Below the pieces are notes generated by a model, which searched no databases, was not told where the DNA came from, and saw nothing but the letters and a program-made list of their open reading frames with translations. The position numbers and the translations under genes were made by a program. Shown here one piece after another: positions 1 to 8,071 of a stretch of 64,000 bases of DNA. The DNA comes from a bacterium (GTDB lineage: Bacteria; ARS69), in contig JALGZR010000004.1 in assembly GCA_025774805.1 (NCBI GenBank), forward strand, positions 60,903 through 124,902. The letters run 5' to 3'. Each line of letters opens with the position of its first letter. The first letter of the stretch is position 1.

Positions 1-1
1 C

Positions 2-400
2 TTCCTCCGGATCGGCCGTCAGGCGCGGAGCTACCGCCCCGAGGGGCGGTTCAAAAGCTGGCTGTTCCGCATCGCGGGCAACCTCGCGCGCAGTCGGCTG
101 CGGCGCCGGAAGATCCTGACCTGGGTCCGGTTCGAGCCGGGCCGGCACGACCGGGCGGAGCGGTCCGAGCCGGCCGACGAGCGGCTGGAGCGGGAGGAGC
201 GACGCCAGGCGGTTCGGGCCGCGCTGGCGAGGCTGCCCGAGCGGCAGCGGCGGGCGGTCGTTCTGCGGCGCTGGGAGAACATGAGCCTGGCCCGAATCGC
301 GGAGACGATGGACACGACGGTCTCGGCGGTGGAATCGTTGCTGCACCGGGCCACGGAGACGTTACGCCGCGATCTCGGGCGTAGGAGGGAGATCCTGTGA
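2..400 (+). CDS. ECF-type RNA polymerase sigma factor (5' end outside window)
   Basis: Only the last 132 codons are present; the frame is open from the window edge to a TGA. The visible part starts in region 2 with an FKSWLFRIAGNLAR stretch typical of ECF sigma region 2.4, followed by a basic RLRRRK segment, an acidic and basic linker, and a region 4 helix-turn-helix (LPERQRRAVVLRRWENMSL, then IAETMDTTVSAVESLLHRA) that would bind the -35 element. The family directs RNA polymerase to a small stress or envelope regulon. The stop overlaps the next GTG start (GTGA), so it is probably translated with the two downstream membrane/periplasmic genes, which could report envelope state to it. The sigma assignment is firm; the regulon cannot be read from the sequence. 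Confidence 0.9.
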   Translation, partial: FLRIGRQARSYRPEGRFKSWLFRIAGNLARSRLRRRKILTWVRFEPGRHDRAERSEPADERLEREERRQAVRAALARLPERQRRAVVLRRWENMSLARIAETMDTTVSAVESLLHRATETLRRDLGRRREIL

Positions 401-762
401 GTCGAGAGCGGGAACGACCCGAGCCCGACGGCGACCGGGCCGAGCTTGCCGAGCTGCTGGACGTCGATCCGGCCGGGGGGCCGCTCCGACCCGTGTGGCC
501 CGCGGTGCGGGACGGTCTCTCGCGGCGGCGGCCGTGGAGGCTCGACCCCTTCCTCGCCTTCGGAGCACCCGCCACCGCGGCGGCGGGTCTCGTGATCGGT
601 CTTCTCGTGGGGGGCGGTCCTCCGTCCGACCCGATCCGGGCGAGCGCCGACGACTCGGAGGACGTGGTGCTCGCGTTTGCGGCGGAGGAGGGCACCACGC
701 TGGCGGAGATCTGGATCGACTCCTGGAGCCCGGGCGAAGACACGTCGGAGGTGGCCCCGTGA
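397..762 (+). CDS. Small single-pass membrane protein, candidate anti-sigma partner
   Basis: A 121-residue protein starting at a GTG that overlaps the sigma factor stop by four bases. It has a charged N-terminal half (residues 1-50), one hydrophobic segment at about residues 52-72 (LAFGAPATAAAGLVIGLLVGG), and a short acidic C-terminal tail presumably outside the membrane. Position and topology match anti-sigma factors that hold ECF sigma factors at the membrane. However, I see no His-x3-Cys-x2-Cys zinc motif of the ZAS family and no other recognisable anti-sigma domain. The function is therefore inferred only from context. Its own stop again overlaps the next GTG start, so the three genes are translationally coupled. 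Confidence 0.7.
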   Translation: MSRERERPEPDGDRAELAELLDVDPAGGPLRPVWPAVRDGLSRRRPWRLDPFLAFGAPATAAAGLVIGLLVGGGPPSDPIRASADDSEDVVLAFAAEEGTTLAEIWIDSWSPGEDTSEVAP

Positions 763-1328
763 GTCGAGGGTGGATTCTGCTCCTGGCGCTGTCCCTCGGA
801 TTGAACCTGGGGCTGCTCTACGACGAGTGGCAGGACGCACGGAGGGAAGAGTCGCCGATCCCGGACCGCGGACCGGGGCCCCCGCATCCCCCCGATCGCC
901 CCGGGCCGGGCGGCCGGTTCACCCCGGGAGGTCCGCCCTTCTTTTCGCGCGACCACGTGGACCGGCGAATCGAGCACCTGGCGGATCGCTTCGGCCTCGA
1001 CGATCTCCAGCGGGCCCGGATGCGGGAGACGGCGGGGGCCGCGTTCGGAAGTCTTCTGAACGGAAGGGAGCGGGCCCGCGAGCTTCGCGGGGAGATCCGG
1101 GATCGTCTGTCGAAGTCGGAGATCGATCGGGACGCCGTCCTCGCCCTCGTGCTCGAGCTTCGCGCGGTCCAGGCGGAGCACGACTCGCTGATCGCGGAGA
1201 TCATGCTCCGGGAAGCGGAGGTGCTGACTCCCGAGCAACGGGCGCGCTACTTCGACTCGCTCCCCTGGTCCCGGGGTGAGCCCCGCGGCCGGCCCGGATT
1301 CCGCGAAGGGCGCAGTCCCGGAAGGTGA
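759..1328 (+). CDS. Spy/CpxP-like periplasmic (heavy-metal-sensor type) protein
   Basis: A 189-residue protein starting at the GTG in the GTGA overlap with the preceding gene. Residues about 4-22 are hydrophobic (WILLLALSLGLNLGLLY), either a signal peptide or an anchor. A Pro/Gly-rich linker (about 28-65) follows, then a long helical region. That region carries the repeated pattern of the Spy/CpxP/CnrX family: L-x-L-D-D-L-Q-R-A-R-M in the first helix and EVLTPEQRARYFDSL near the end, the LTPEQR-type motif. Such proteins sit in the periplasm and act as chaperones or as sensors that tune an ECF sigma/anti-sigma pair. Co-transcription with a sigma factor fits a CnrX-like sensing role, but no metal ligands can be assigned. 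Confidence 0.75.
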   Translation: MSRGWILLLALSLGLNLGLLYDEWQDARREESPIPDRGPGPPHPPDRPGPGGRFTPGGPPFFSRDHVDRRIEHLADRFGLDDLQRARMRETAGAAFGSLLNGRERARELRGEIRDRLSKSEIDRDAVLALVLELRAVQAEHDSLIAEIMLREAEVLTPEQRARYFDSLPWSRGEPRGRPGFREGRSPGR

Positions 1329-1338
1329 GGCGGGTCGA

Positions 1339-1896
1339 TTACGCCGCGGTGCCCCCGGGCGTCGTCTCTTCTCCACCCGCCGCACCGCCGCCGGCCGCGC
1401 CGCGCTCGTTCTCGGTCTCCGGGGCGAGCGCGATGGAGGCGGCCACCCGAAAGACGTCGCGCAGACGGATGATCCCGAGGATCCGTCCCTCTTCCACGAC
1501 GGGGGCCCACTCCAGGCGCCGGTCGCTCATCCCCTTCATGAGCCGCAGGAGCCGATCCGCGGGCGCGAACCCGGGGACGTCGGGGAGGATCCCCTCCCGA
1601 CTGGGGCGGGCGAGGCGGGCGCGCACGGCCTCCAGGAGGCCGGCCTCGAGTCGGGTCGGATCCCCACCGGACCCGCTCTCCGGCCGCCAGTCGCGGACGA
1701 GCGCACCCAACACGCTCCGGGGCGTGAGGATCCCGAGGAACGAGCCATCTCCGTCGATGACCGCGACGACCCGCGCTCCGTCCTCCTCCGCAACGGAATC
1801 CCGGAGGAGGTCGACGGCCTCGCCCAGAGGGCGATCGGGAGCGATCCGGCGAAACGTGCGGATCATGAAGTCCTTCGCGAGGACGTTCTCAGCCAC
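1339..1896 (-). CDS. CBS-domain protein
   Basis: A 185-residue soluble protein with two CBS motifs: one at about residues 5-68 (start ENVLAKDFMI, end FLGILTPRSVLGAL) and one at about 85-155 (ending RILGIIRLRDVFRVA). Together they make one Bateman module, the fold that binds adenosine nucleotides and regulates an attached or partner protein. A low-complexity Gly/Ala/Glu/Thr tail follows. The gene overlaps the end of the upstream SulP transporter gene by eight bases. That transporter carries its own CBS pair in its tail, so this protein is probably a co-regulator of the same transporter; this is inference from linkage. It ends ten bases from the convergent gene at 1328. Confidence 0.85.
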   Translation of the reverse strand: MAENVLAKDFMIRTFRRIAPDRPLGEAVDLLRDSVAEEDGARVVAVIDGDGSFLGILTPRSVLGALVRDWRPESGSGGDPTRLEAGLLEAVRARLARPSREGILPDVPGFAPADRLLRLMKGMSDRRLEWAPVVEEGRILGIIRLRDVFRVAASIALAPETENERGAAGGGAAGGEETTPGGTAA

Positions 1897-4171
1897 GGGT
1901 CGTCCCTCCGCCGTCGGTCGCGTCGAGTCGCCGCACGAGCCCGTCGAGCAGTGCGATCGGGGTGACGAAGCCCACGAGCCGTCCGTCCTCGCCGCAGACG
2001 GGGAGCAGGGTGAGGTCCTCCTTCCGCAGGACGGAGACGAGCTCGGTGAGCGTGGTCGCGCGGCTCAAACGCGGAAGATCGGTTCGCGCCATCCCCCGGA
2101 TCGACTCCGCGAAGCGCCGACGGAAGAGCGGGCCGAGCTCGGCGTCCTCGAGCTCGGAGAGCTGCTCCGGTTCGAGGTCCCGTATCAGCTCCCGGACGAG
2201 TCGCGACGTCGAGAGCGAGCCCGCCAGCCGACCTTCCCGGTCCTGGAGAAAGAGCGGTTGCGACGCGGAGGACTCGAAGTGTCGCTGCATCTCGGACATC
2301 AGCCAGGTCGCCTCCCGGAGCTGGTGCTGAATGCCGAAGCGGATGCAGCGGGGGGAGAGCAGGTCCGCCGCGGTGATCTCGGGCGTGACGGGGGGGGCGA
2401 TGTCCTCTCCCTCGCCCCGGAGGTCGCGCGACTCCGAGTCCACGATGCTCCAGGCACGGGCGTGGGCGAGCTCGGTCGACTGGAAGAGTCGATTGTCGGC
2501 ATAGAAGATGTTCTCCTCTCCGATTCGCTCACGGAGCCCGGATCCGGTCATCACCTGCTTGAGCTCGTCCTCGATTCCGCTCACCACGAGAGAGACGCCT
2601 CGCTGGCGCAAGAGCTCCCAGAAGTGCTCCAGAATCGCCATGGCCGTGCTGCCGACGGCTCGCAGACGCTTCATGCGCAGCACGACGACCCGGGTCAGCG
2701 GCGTGAGGCAGCGCACGAGCTCGTAGTCCAGGTCCTCGACGGCCGCGAAGTACAGATCCCCCTCCAGGTTGATCGCCACCACGGGGGAGGGCGCGGCGCG
2801 GCTGAAGGGGACCTCGTCGAATCCGGAGTCGGAGCGCGGGACCAGGTGCGTCAGGTCCGCCTTTCCCGTGATCTTGAGGAGGACCCCGATGGAGAGAAGG
2901 ACGCCCACGAAGATCGCGTACTCGAGGGGAAGCACGAGCGTCGCCGCCAGGGTGCCGACGAGCACGAAGCGGGACTTCCCTCCCGACTTCCAGGTCAGAC
3001 GGAAGCGGTGCTTCCCGATCATGGAGAAGGCGACGACGATCAGGATGCCCGCGAGCGCGGACTTCGGGATGTAGTTCGCGAACGGGGCCAACAGGAGAAC
3101 GGTCAGCGCGGTCCAGAGAGCGGAGAACACGGCGGCCATCCGCGTGCGTCCGCCCGAGCCGTAACAGACCGCCGTCCGGGTGAAGGACCCCGATCCCGCG
3201 AAGCAGGAGAAGAAGGAACCCGCGAGATTGCTGACCCCCTGGCCGACGAACTCCCGGCTGAAATCCAACCGCTGCCCCGAGGCTGAAGCGACGGCCCGGG
3301 CGCTCGAGGCGGCCTCGATCAATCCGAGGATGGCGAGCGCCAGCGCGCCGTCGCTCAGACCCCGCACCAGCCCCCAGTCGGGGGTGAGCAGGTGCCGGGG
3401 TAGGTGGAACATCTCCAGCAGGTTTCCGCGGATCGGCTCGATGTCCCGGACGATCTCGATCTTCGACGCGCCCCGCGCCGCCTCGTGCCACCCGAGGGCG
3501 TAGGCGACCGCGCCCGTCACGACGATCCCGAGGAGGGCCCCCGGCAGACGACGATTGATCCGGGGGAGCGTCACCGCGAGCGCCGCCGTGACGACTCCGA
3601 TGAGGAGCGCGAGAAGGTTCGTCTCCGGGACGTGACGCATCGTCTCGAGGAGGACGTCGTGGAAGCGCCCGGGGTGTCCTCCCGGAAGCGGGATGCCGAG
3701 GACGTTCTTGATCTGGTTCGCCGCGATGAGAATGCCGGCTCCGGCGGTGAAACCTACCACCACCGAGTTCGACACGTAGCGCATCACTCCGCCCAGACGC
3801 AGCACCCCGAACGTCAGCTTGATGGTCCCGGTGAGAAATGTGAGCAGAAGGACGATCTCGAGGGGATCGGCGTCGGCTCCGGAGTGAACGTCGGAGATCA
3901 GGCTGAAGATGACCATGCAGGAGGCGTTCGTGGGTCCGCTCACGAGGTGCCGGGAGCTTCCGAGCAACGCGGCCACGATGCAGGGGACGATCGCGGTGTA
4001 TAGACCGTAACCCGGAGGAAGGTCGGCGATCATGGCGTACGCCATGGCCTGGGGGACGCCCATGACCGCGACCGTCAGACCCGCGAGGGCGTCGGCTCTC
4101 AGATCGCTGCGCGCGTATGGGGGAACGCCCTCGCCGGCAAGAATAGCGTCTCTCGGGGGCTCCCGCATCAT
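1889..4171 (-). CDS. SulP family anion permease with STAS and CBS domains
   Basis: A 760-residue SLC26/SulP transporter. Residues about 20-430 are the membrane domain, opening with the family signature region (DALAGLTVAVMGVPQAMAYAMIADLPP, GLYTAIVPCIVAALLGSSRHLVSGPT). At about 455-560 is a STAS domain (VVAINLEGDLYFAAVEDLDYEL) like anti-sigma antagonists. At about 600-750 is a CBS pair (ITAADLLSPRCIRFG, GRLVGFVTPIALLDGL). The family moves sulfate, bicarbonate or dicarboxylates in symport; substrate cannot be told from sequence. The start is one of two adjacent ATGs with no strong ribosome site. A SulP-STAS-CBS chain followed directly by a second CBS protein is an unusual layering of nucleotide-sensing domains. 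Confidence 0.93.
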   Translation of the reverse strand: MMREPPRDAILAGEGVPPYARSDLRADALAGLTVAVMGVPQAMAYAMIADLPPGYGLYTAIVPCIVAALLGSSRHLVSGPTNASCMVIFSLISDVHSGADADPLEIVLLLTFLTGTIKLTFGVLRLGGVMRYVSNSVVVGFTAGAGILIAANQIKNVLGIPLPGGHPGRFHDVLLETMRHVPETNLLALLIGVVTAALAVTLPRINRRLPGALLGIVVTGAVAYALGWHEAARGASKIEIVRDIEPIRGNLLEMFHLPRHLLTPDWGLVRGLSDGALALAILGLIEAASSARAVASASGQRLDFSREFVGQGVSNLAGSFFSCFAGSGSFTRTAVCYGSGGRTRMAAVFSALWTALTVLLLAPFANYIPKSALAGILIVVAFSMIGKHRFRLTWKSGGKSRFVLVGTLAATLVLPLEYAIFVGVLLSIGVLLKITGKADLTHLVPRSDSGFDEVPFSRAAPSPVVAINLEGDLYFAAVEDLDYELVRCLTPLTRVVVLRMKRLRAVGSTAMAILEHFWELLRQRGVSLVVSGIEDELKQVMTGSGLRERIGEENIFYADNRLFQSTELAHARAWSIVDSESRDLRGEGEDIAPPVTPEITAADLLSPRCIRFGIQHQLREATWLMSEMQRHFESSASQPLFLQDREGRLAGSLSTSRLVRELIRDLEPEQLSELEDAELGPLFRRRFAESIRGMARTDLPRLSRATTLTELVSVLRKEDLTLLPVCGEDGRLVGFVTPIALLDGLVRRLDATDGGGTTRG

Positions 4172-4224
4172 CCGGGGCGAGACGGAGTCCGGGAGGACGG
4201 AGGCGCGCCGCCCCGGTCGGACGG

Positions 4225-4626
4225 TCAGGCCTTCCGGGGGGGACGCTTTCCGCTGGTCCCCGGGGGCAGCCCGCAGTGGACCGCGATGACGAATCCCTTC
4301 TCGTCGACCTCGCTGCCCCCGAAGAAGGGACAGTCCTCGTGCTCCTCGAGCATCAGCTTGGCGCCGCAGTCCGGGCAGAAGGCCACGAATCGGGGCTCAT
4401 CCTCCGCGAAGCCGTCGGGGCTCTCCTCGGTGAAGAACTCCACGTGGGGTGGACGGACGCCCTCCTGTTTCGGGAGCTTCTGGACCAGGTGTCCTTCGAT
4501 CCTCCGCTCGGCGAGGGGGGCCGAGGACTCACGATCGTCCTCGGCGGGGGAGCGTCTCTCCTCTCTCGAACCGGGCGCGTCCTCGGGGTCCGAGGGACGC
4601 TCGGGGTCACGGGGAGCGGGACTCAT
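4225..4626 (-). CDS. Small hypothetical protein with CPDC-type cysteine motif
   Basis: A 133-residue protein with a GGAGG site six bases before ATG. Residues 1-45 are acidic and Pro/Ser-rich and probably disordered. The C-terminal half is ordered and contains FCPDCGAK, then CPFFGG and HCG. This C-x2-C...C...C set could hold a zinc ion, although the last two cysteines are single and the spacing is not that of a standard zinc ribbon. The end is basic (GKRPPRKA). I do not recognise the family. It lies between the SulP transporter and the cyclic-diphosphoglycerate-synthetase-like gene on the same strand, with about 50 and 100 bases of spacing. Confidence 0.65.
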   Translation of the reverse strand: MSPAPRDPERPSDPEDAPGSREERRSPAEDDRESSAPLAERRIEGHLVQKLPKQEGVRPPHVEFFTEESPDGFAEDEPRFVAFCPDCGAKLMLEEHEDCPFFGGSEVDEKGFVIAVHCGLPPGTSGKRPPRKA

Positions 4627-4725
4627 GCGATACCTCCAGTCAGACGCTCCGGTTGCGTCTCCTGATTCGAAGATGCGTCGGTATGCTCGTACGCGTCAAG
4701 TGGCCATCCTCTCGGACCCTTCCGG

Positions 4726-6054
4726 CTATGCCATGACGCTCTCGTGGAGCTTCTCCCGGATCAGGCTCTCGAGCGTCGGCTCTCCGATCACCTGAAGCTC
4801 GTAGCGCACCCGGACGGCGGGCTTGTCCAGCTCGATGAGGCGGCGGAGGTCGATCGGGGTCGCGATCACCACGACGTCCGCCGGAGTCCTCTCGATCGTC
4901 TCGGTGAGGTCCCTCACCTGCTGCTCCCCGTAACCCATCGCGGGCAGCACGTGCCCCGTCTCCGGATAGCGGTCGTACGTGTCGGCGATCGTGCGCACCG
5001 CGTAGGGTCGGGGATCGACGATCTCCCTCGCCCCGTGCCTCTTCGCCGCGACCCACCCGGCCCCGTACGCCATCTCACCGTGCGTCAGCGTCGGGCCGTC
5101 CTCGATCACGAGCACGCGCTTGTTCCGCAGCATCTCACCGTCATCCACGAAGATCGGGCTCGCCGCGTCGACGATTGTCGCCTTCGGGTTGAGCGACTGA
5201 CAGATCTCCCGGGTGAGGAGGATGTCGTCGTAGTCTGCCGAGTCGATCTTGTTGATCACGATCACGTCGGCCATCCGGACGTTGGTCTCCCCGGGGAAGT
5301 ACCGCTCGGCGTGGTCGGGACGATGGGGGTCGACGACCACGATCAGCAGATCGGGGCGGAAGAACGAGGTGTCGTTGTTCCCCCCGTCCCAGATGACGAC
5401 CTCCGCCTCCTTCTCGGCCTCGCGGAGAATGGCCTCGTAGTCGATCCCCGCGTAGACGATGCGTCCGGCCTCGAGATGGGGCTCGTACTCCTCGCGCTCC
5501 TCGATCGTGACGTCGTGGACCGCGAGGTCTTCGTATGCGGCGAATCGCTGGACCTGCTGCCGGACGAGATCGCCGTACGGCATCGGGTGGCGGACCGCGA
5601 CGACCCGCTTGCCCAATCCGCTCACGATCTCGGCCACCCGGCGACTGGTCTGGCTCTTGCCGCAGCCGGTCCGGGCGGCGCACACCGAGATGACCGGGAC
5701 GCTCGACTCGACCATCGTGTGACGCGGGCTCAGCAGCCAGAAGTCGGCCCCGGCGGCATTCGTCCTCGTCGCGAGGTGCATGACGTGCTCGTGGGAGACG
5801 TCGCTGTAGCTGAAGACCGCGAGGTCCACGCGTTGCTCCCGGATCGTCCGGAGCAGGTCTTCCTCCGCGACGATCGGAATCCCCTCGGGATAGCCGGGAC
5901 CCGCCAGCTCGGGCGGATAGCGGCGGCCCTCGATGTCCGGGATTTGCGCGGCCGTAAACGCGACCACTTCGTAGTCGCCGTTGCCCCGGAAGCAGACGTT
6001 GAAGTTGTGGAAATCGCGTCCGGCGGCACCCAAGATCAGGACTCGCTTCGCCAT
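4726..6054 (-). CDS. Cyclic 2,3-diphosphoglycerate synthetase-like P-loop protein
   Basis: A 442-residue protein resembling cyclic 2,3-diphosphoglycerate synthetase (the enzyme that closes 2,3-diphosphoglycerate to its cyclic anhydride with ATP). The N-terminal 130 residues form a Rossmann-like domain (RVLILGAAGRDFHNFN). A Walker A motif ARTGCGKS lies near residue 148. It is followed by a [24 protein letters not shown] block and a GTPase-like INKID near residue 270. The start ATG has AGGAGG about seven bases upstream. In methanogens the product is a thermoprotectant and phosphate store. Bacterial homologues are widely annotated this way but, to my knowledge, not characterised, so the real reaction is open. 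A divergent gene starts 228 bases upstream. Confidence 0.8.
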   Translation of the reverse strand: MAKRVLILGAAGRDFHNFNVCFRGNGDYEVVAFTAAQIPDIEGRRYPPELAGPGYPEGIPIVAEEDLLRTIREQRVDLAVFSYSDVSHEHVMHLATRTNAAGADFWLLSPRHTMVESSVPVISVCAARTGCGKSQTSRRVAEIVSGLGKRVVAVRHPMPYGDLVRQQVQRFAAYEDLAVHDVTIEEREEYEPHLEAGRIVYAGIDYEAILREAEKEAEVVIWDGGNNDTSFFRPDLLIVVVDPHRPDHAERYFPGETNVRMADVIVINKIDSADYDDILLTREICQSLNPKATIVDAASPIFVDDGEMLRNKRVLVIEDGPTLTHGEMAYGAGWVAAKRHGAREIVDPRPYAVRTIADTYDRYPETGHVLPAMGYGEQQVRDLTETIERTPADVVVIATPIDLRRLIELDKPAVRVRYELQVIGEPTLESLIREKLHESVMA

Positions 6055-6282
6055 ACTGGCCTCCTGCTACAACCCCCCAGGTGGGGTCCACTTTCCCGGT
6101 GCGGCGGGACCCCGCGGAGGACGGCCGGGATCTCCTCTCGGGAGCCCTCTCGCCTTCCGTGCCATCCTCCGATCGACAGATCGGGCCATGGTACCCCAGG
6201 TCCCGGCCGAGGAGTACCGTACCGGTGAACCGGATCCGGGTCCCGGAGCAGGGACCGGGCCACCCCCCTCGGAGGGTGTTCC

Positions 6283-6730
6283 GTGAGACAGATTCTCGTG
6301 CTCGGAGCGGGTCAGAGCACTCCCTACCTCGTCTCCCGGCTTCTGGAACGGGGCGTCGACCACGACTGGTTCGTGACCGATGCTCATCCACCTGCTGAAG
6401 AAGAAGCTTCCGCTCCAGGCCACGCAGCGGGACATGGTCGTGATCCAACACGAGGTCGACGTCGAGTACCCCGAGGGGCCGGATCGCGTGGCGGAGCGCG
6501 TCACGTCGACGCTGGTCGCCGAAGGCGAGGAGGGCGGATTCACCGCCATGGCCAAGACCGTCGGGCTTCCCGTCGCCATCGCCGCGGAGATGCTGCTGGA
6601 AGGTGAGCTCTCGCTGACCGGGAGTCAGATTCCGACGCATCCCTCGATCTACGAGCCGGAGCTGATCGAGATCGCCAACGACGGGCTGGAGTTTCGCGAA
6701 TCGGTCCGATCACTCGCGGCGGTCGGATGA
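6283..6730 (+). pseudogene. Saccharopine dehydrogenase remnant with large internal deletion and frameshift
   Basis: A GTG start behind GGAGGG opens a typical dinucleotide-binding N-terminus (RQILVLGAGQSTPYLVSRLL), but this frame leaves recognisable sequence after about 33 codons. From about 6380 a different frame reads the C-terminal part of the saccharopine reductase family (LLKKKLPLQATQRDMVVIQHEV, then GGFTAMAKTVGLPVAIAAEMLL and HPSIYEPELIEIA) to the stop at 6730. Full-length enzymes are roughly 400-450 residues, so about 300 codons of the middle are missing. The remnant cannot be a working enzyme. It sits 67 bases before an AlaDH/PNT-type dehydrogenase, the second enzyme type of saccharopine metabolism. 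An assembly deletion is the main alternative. Confidence 0.8.
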
Positions 6731-6797
6731 GACGGGCGGGATGCGCCGGCGGCGGGGTCGACACCGCCTTCCGTCCGGGGCGCGCCCCGAGGTCGTG

Positions 6798-7952
6798 ATG
6801 GAGCTCCTCACCCTGGGAGTGGTCGGGCCGTCCCGTCGCCGGGACGAGCGCCGCGTTTCCCTGCATCCCGAGCACTTCGATCGGATCCCGGACGAGCTCC
6901 GGAGTCGAATCCTCTTCGAGCGGGGTTACGGCGATCCCTTCGGCCTCACGGATCGCGATCTCGAAGGCATCTTCCGGGGCGTGGCCGATCGAAAAGCAAT
7001 CCTCGAGAGCTCCGGCGTGGTGCTCCTGCCCCGACCCCGGTCCGAGGATCTCGGCCAGCTCCGTCCGGGCGGGATCCACTGGGGGTGGTCGCGGAGCGTC
7101 CGCCGCCGGGCGATCACGCAGGCCGCCGTCGACCGGCGCCTCACGCTCATCGGGTGGGAGTCCATGTTCACCTGGAAGCGGGGGGAGAGGGACATGTACC
7201 TCTTCCATCGCCACGAGGAGATGGCGGGGTACTGCGCGGTTCTTCACGCCCTCGAGATCATGGGGTTGGACGGTCTCTACGGTCCTCCCCTGAGCGCCGT
7301 CGTGCTCGGTCTTCGTTCGGCCAGCCGGGGTGCGATCGACGCGCTGCGCCGGCGGGGCATCCACGACATCACCGTTTACACTCGGCGGCTTCCCTGGGCT
7401 CTGTCGGACGAGGTCGCCGGCTGCCGCTACGGTCACATGGTCCGCCCCGAGGGAAGCGAGGCCCCGGTCGTCGAGGAGCCGGACGGGCGGGAACGGCCTC
7501 TCCTCGAAGCGCTGTCCCAGGCCGACGTCGTCGTGAACGGGATTCCCCCCGACCCGGACCCGCCCTTCCCGTATCTACGCGAGGGTCAGGAGCGCTTCCT
7601 GAAGAAGGGCGGACTGATCGTCGACGTGTGCTGCCGGGAGCGGACGGCGTTTCCGTTCGCCCGGCCCACCACCTTCCGTGATCCGACGTTTCGCGTGGAG
7701 GGGGCGACGTACTACGCGGTCGACTACCCGGCCCGTTACCTCTGGCGCAGCGCCACCTGGGAGATCTCGCGGGTCGTGGTGCCCTACTTGGAGATCGTCC
7801 TCGGAGGACCCGAGGCCTGGGTCCGCAACGAGACCATCCGGCGCGCCATCAACATTCGGGAGGGCGTCATTCGGAACCCGAAGATCTGCGCGTGCCAGCG
7901 CCGGGCGGAGCGGTATCCGCACGAGCCGATCGGAAGAGGGAGCGTGGGCTAG
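6798..7952 (+). CDS. AlaDH/PNT-type dehydrogenase (saccharopine dehydrogenase or N5-carboxyethyl-ornithine synthase-like)
   Basis: A 384-residue protein with the N-terminal domain of the alanine dehydrogenase/transhydrogenase superfamily (LGVVGPSRRRDERRVSLHPEH, catalytic-type Arg/His). A W-E-S-M-F-T-W block and HEEMAGYCAVLHAL follow, as in lysine-forming saccharopine dehydrogenases and carboxyethyl-ornithine synthases. A Rossmann part (AVVLGLRSASRGAIDALRRR) spans about residues 170-290. The family reduces an imine of an amino acid and an oxo acid with NAD(P)H. ATG 6798 is chosen because homology begins there; an upstream in-frame ATG at 6741 adds a basic stretch. The TAG stop lies in a CTAG that begins a repeat remnant. 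Pairing with the broken saccharopine reductase suggests lysine metabolism. Confidence 0.8.
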   Translation: MELLTLGVVGPSRRRDERRVSLHPEHFDRIPDELRSRILFERGYGDPFGLTDRDLEGIFRGVADRKAILESSGVVLLPRPRSEDLGQLRPGGIHWGWSRSVRRRAITQAAVDRRLTLIGWESMFTWKRGERDMYLFHRHEEMAGYCAVLHALEIMGLDGLYGPPLSAVVLGLRSASRGAIDALRRRGIHDITVYTRRLPWALSDEVAGCRYGHMVRPEGSEAPVVEEPDGRERPLLEALSQADVVVNGIPPDPDPPFPYLREGQERFLKKGGLIVDVCCRERTAFPFARPTTFRDPTFRVEGATYYAVDYPARYLWRSATWEISRVVVPYLEIVLGGPEAWVRNETIRRAINIREGVIRNPKICACQRRAERYPHEPIGRGSVG

Positions 7953-7966
7953 CCTGCATTTCTCAT
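7949..7966 (+). repeat. Left-arm remnant of the CTAG palindromic repeat
   Basis: The 17 bases CTAGCCTGCATTTCTCA are identical to the left arm of the complete copy at 44315, after which similarity is lost in a very GC-rich stretch. The TAG in the first four bases is the stop codon of the dehydrogenase gene before it. Confidence 0.7.
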
Positions 7967-8071
7967 CCGCGTCCGCCGCGGCCGCGGCTCGCCGCGCCCG
8001 GCGAGCTTGCCGCCGGCCCGGGGAGGGCGCGGGGAAGGGGAGGGAGCCGGCCGGTGCGGGCGAGGGGCCCG

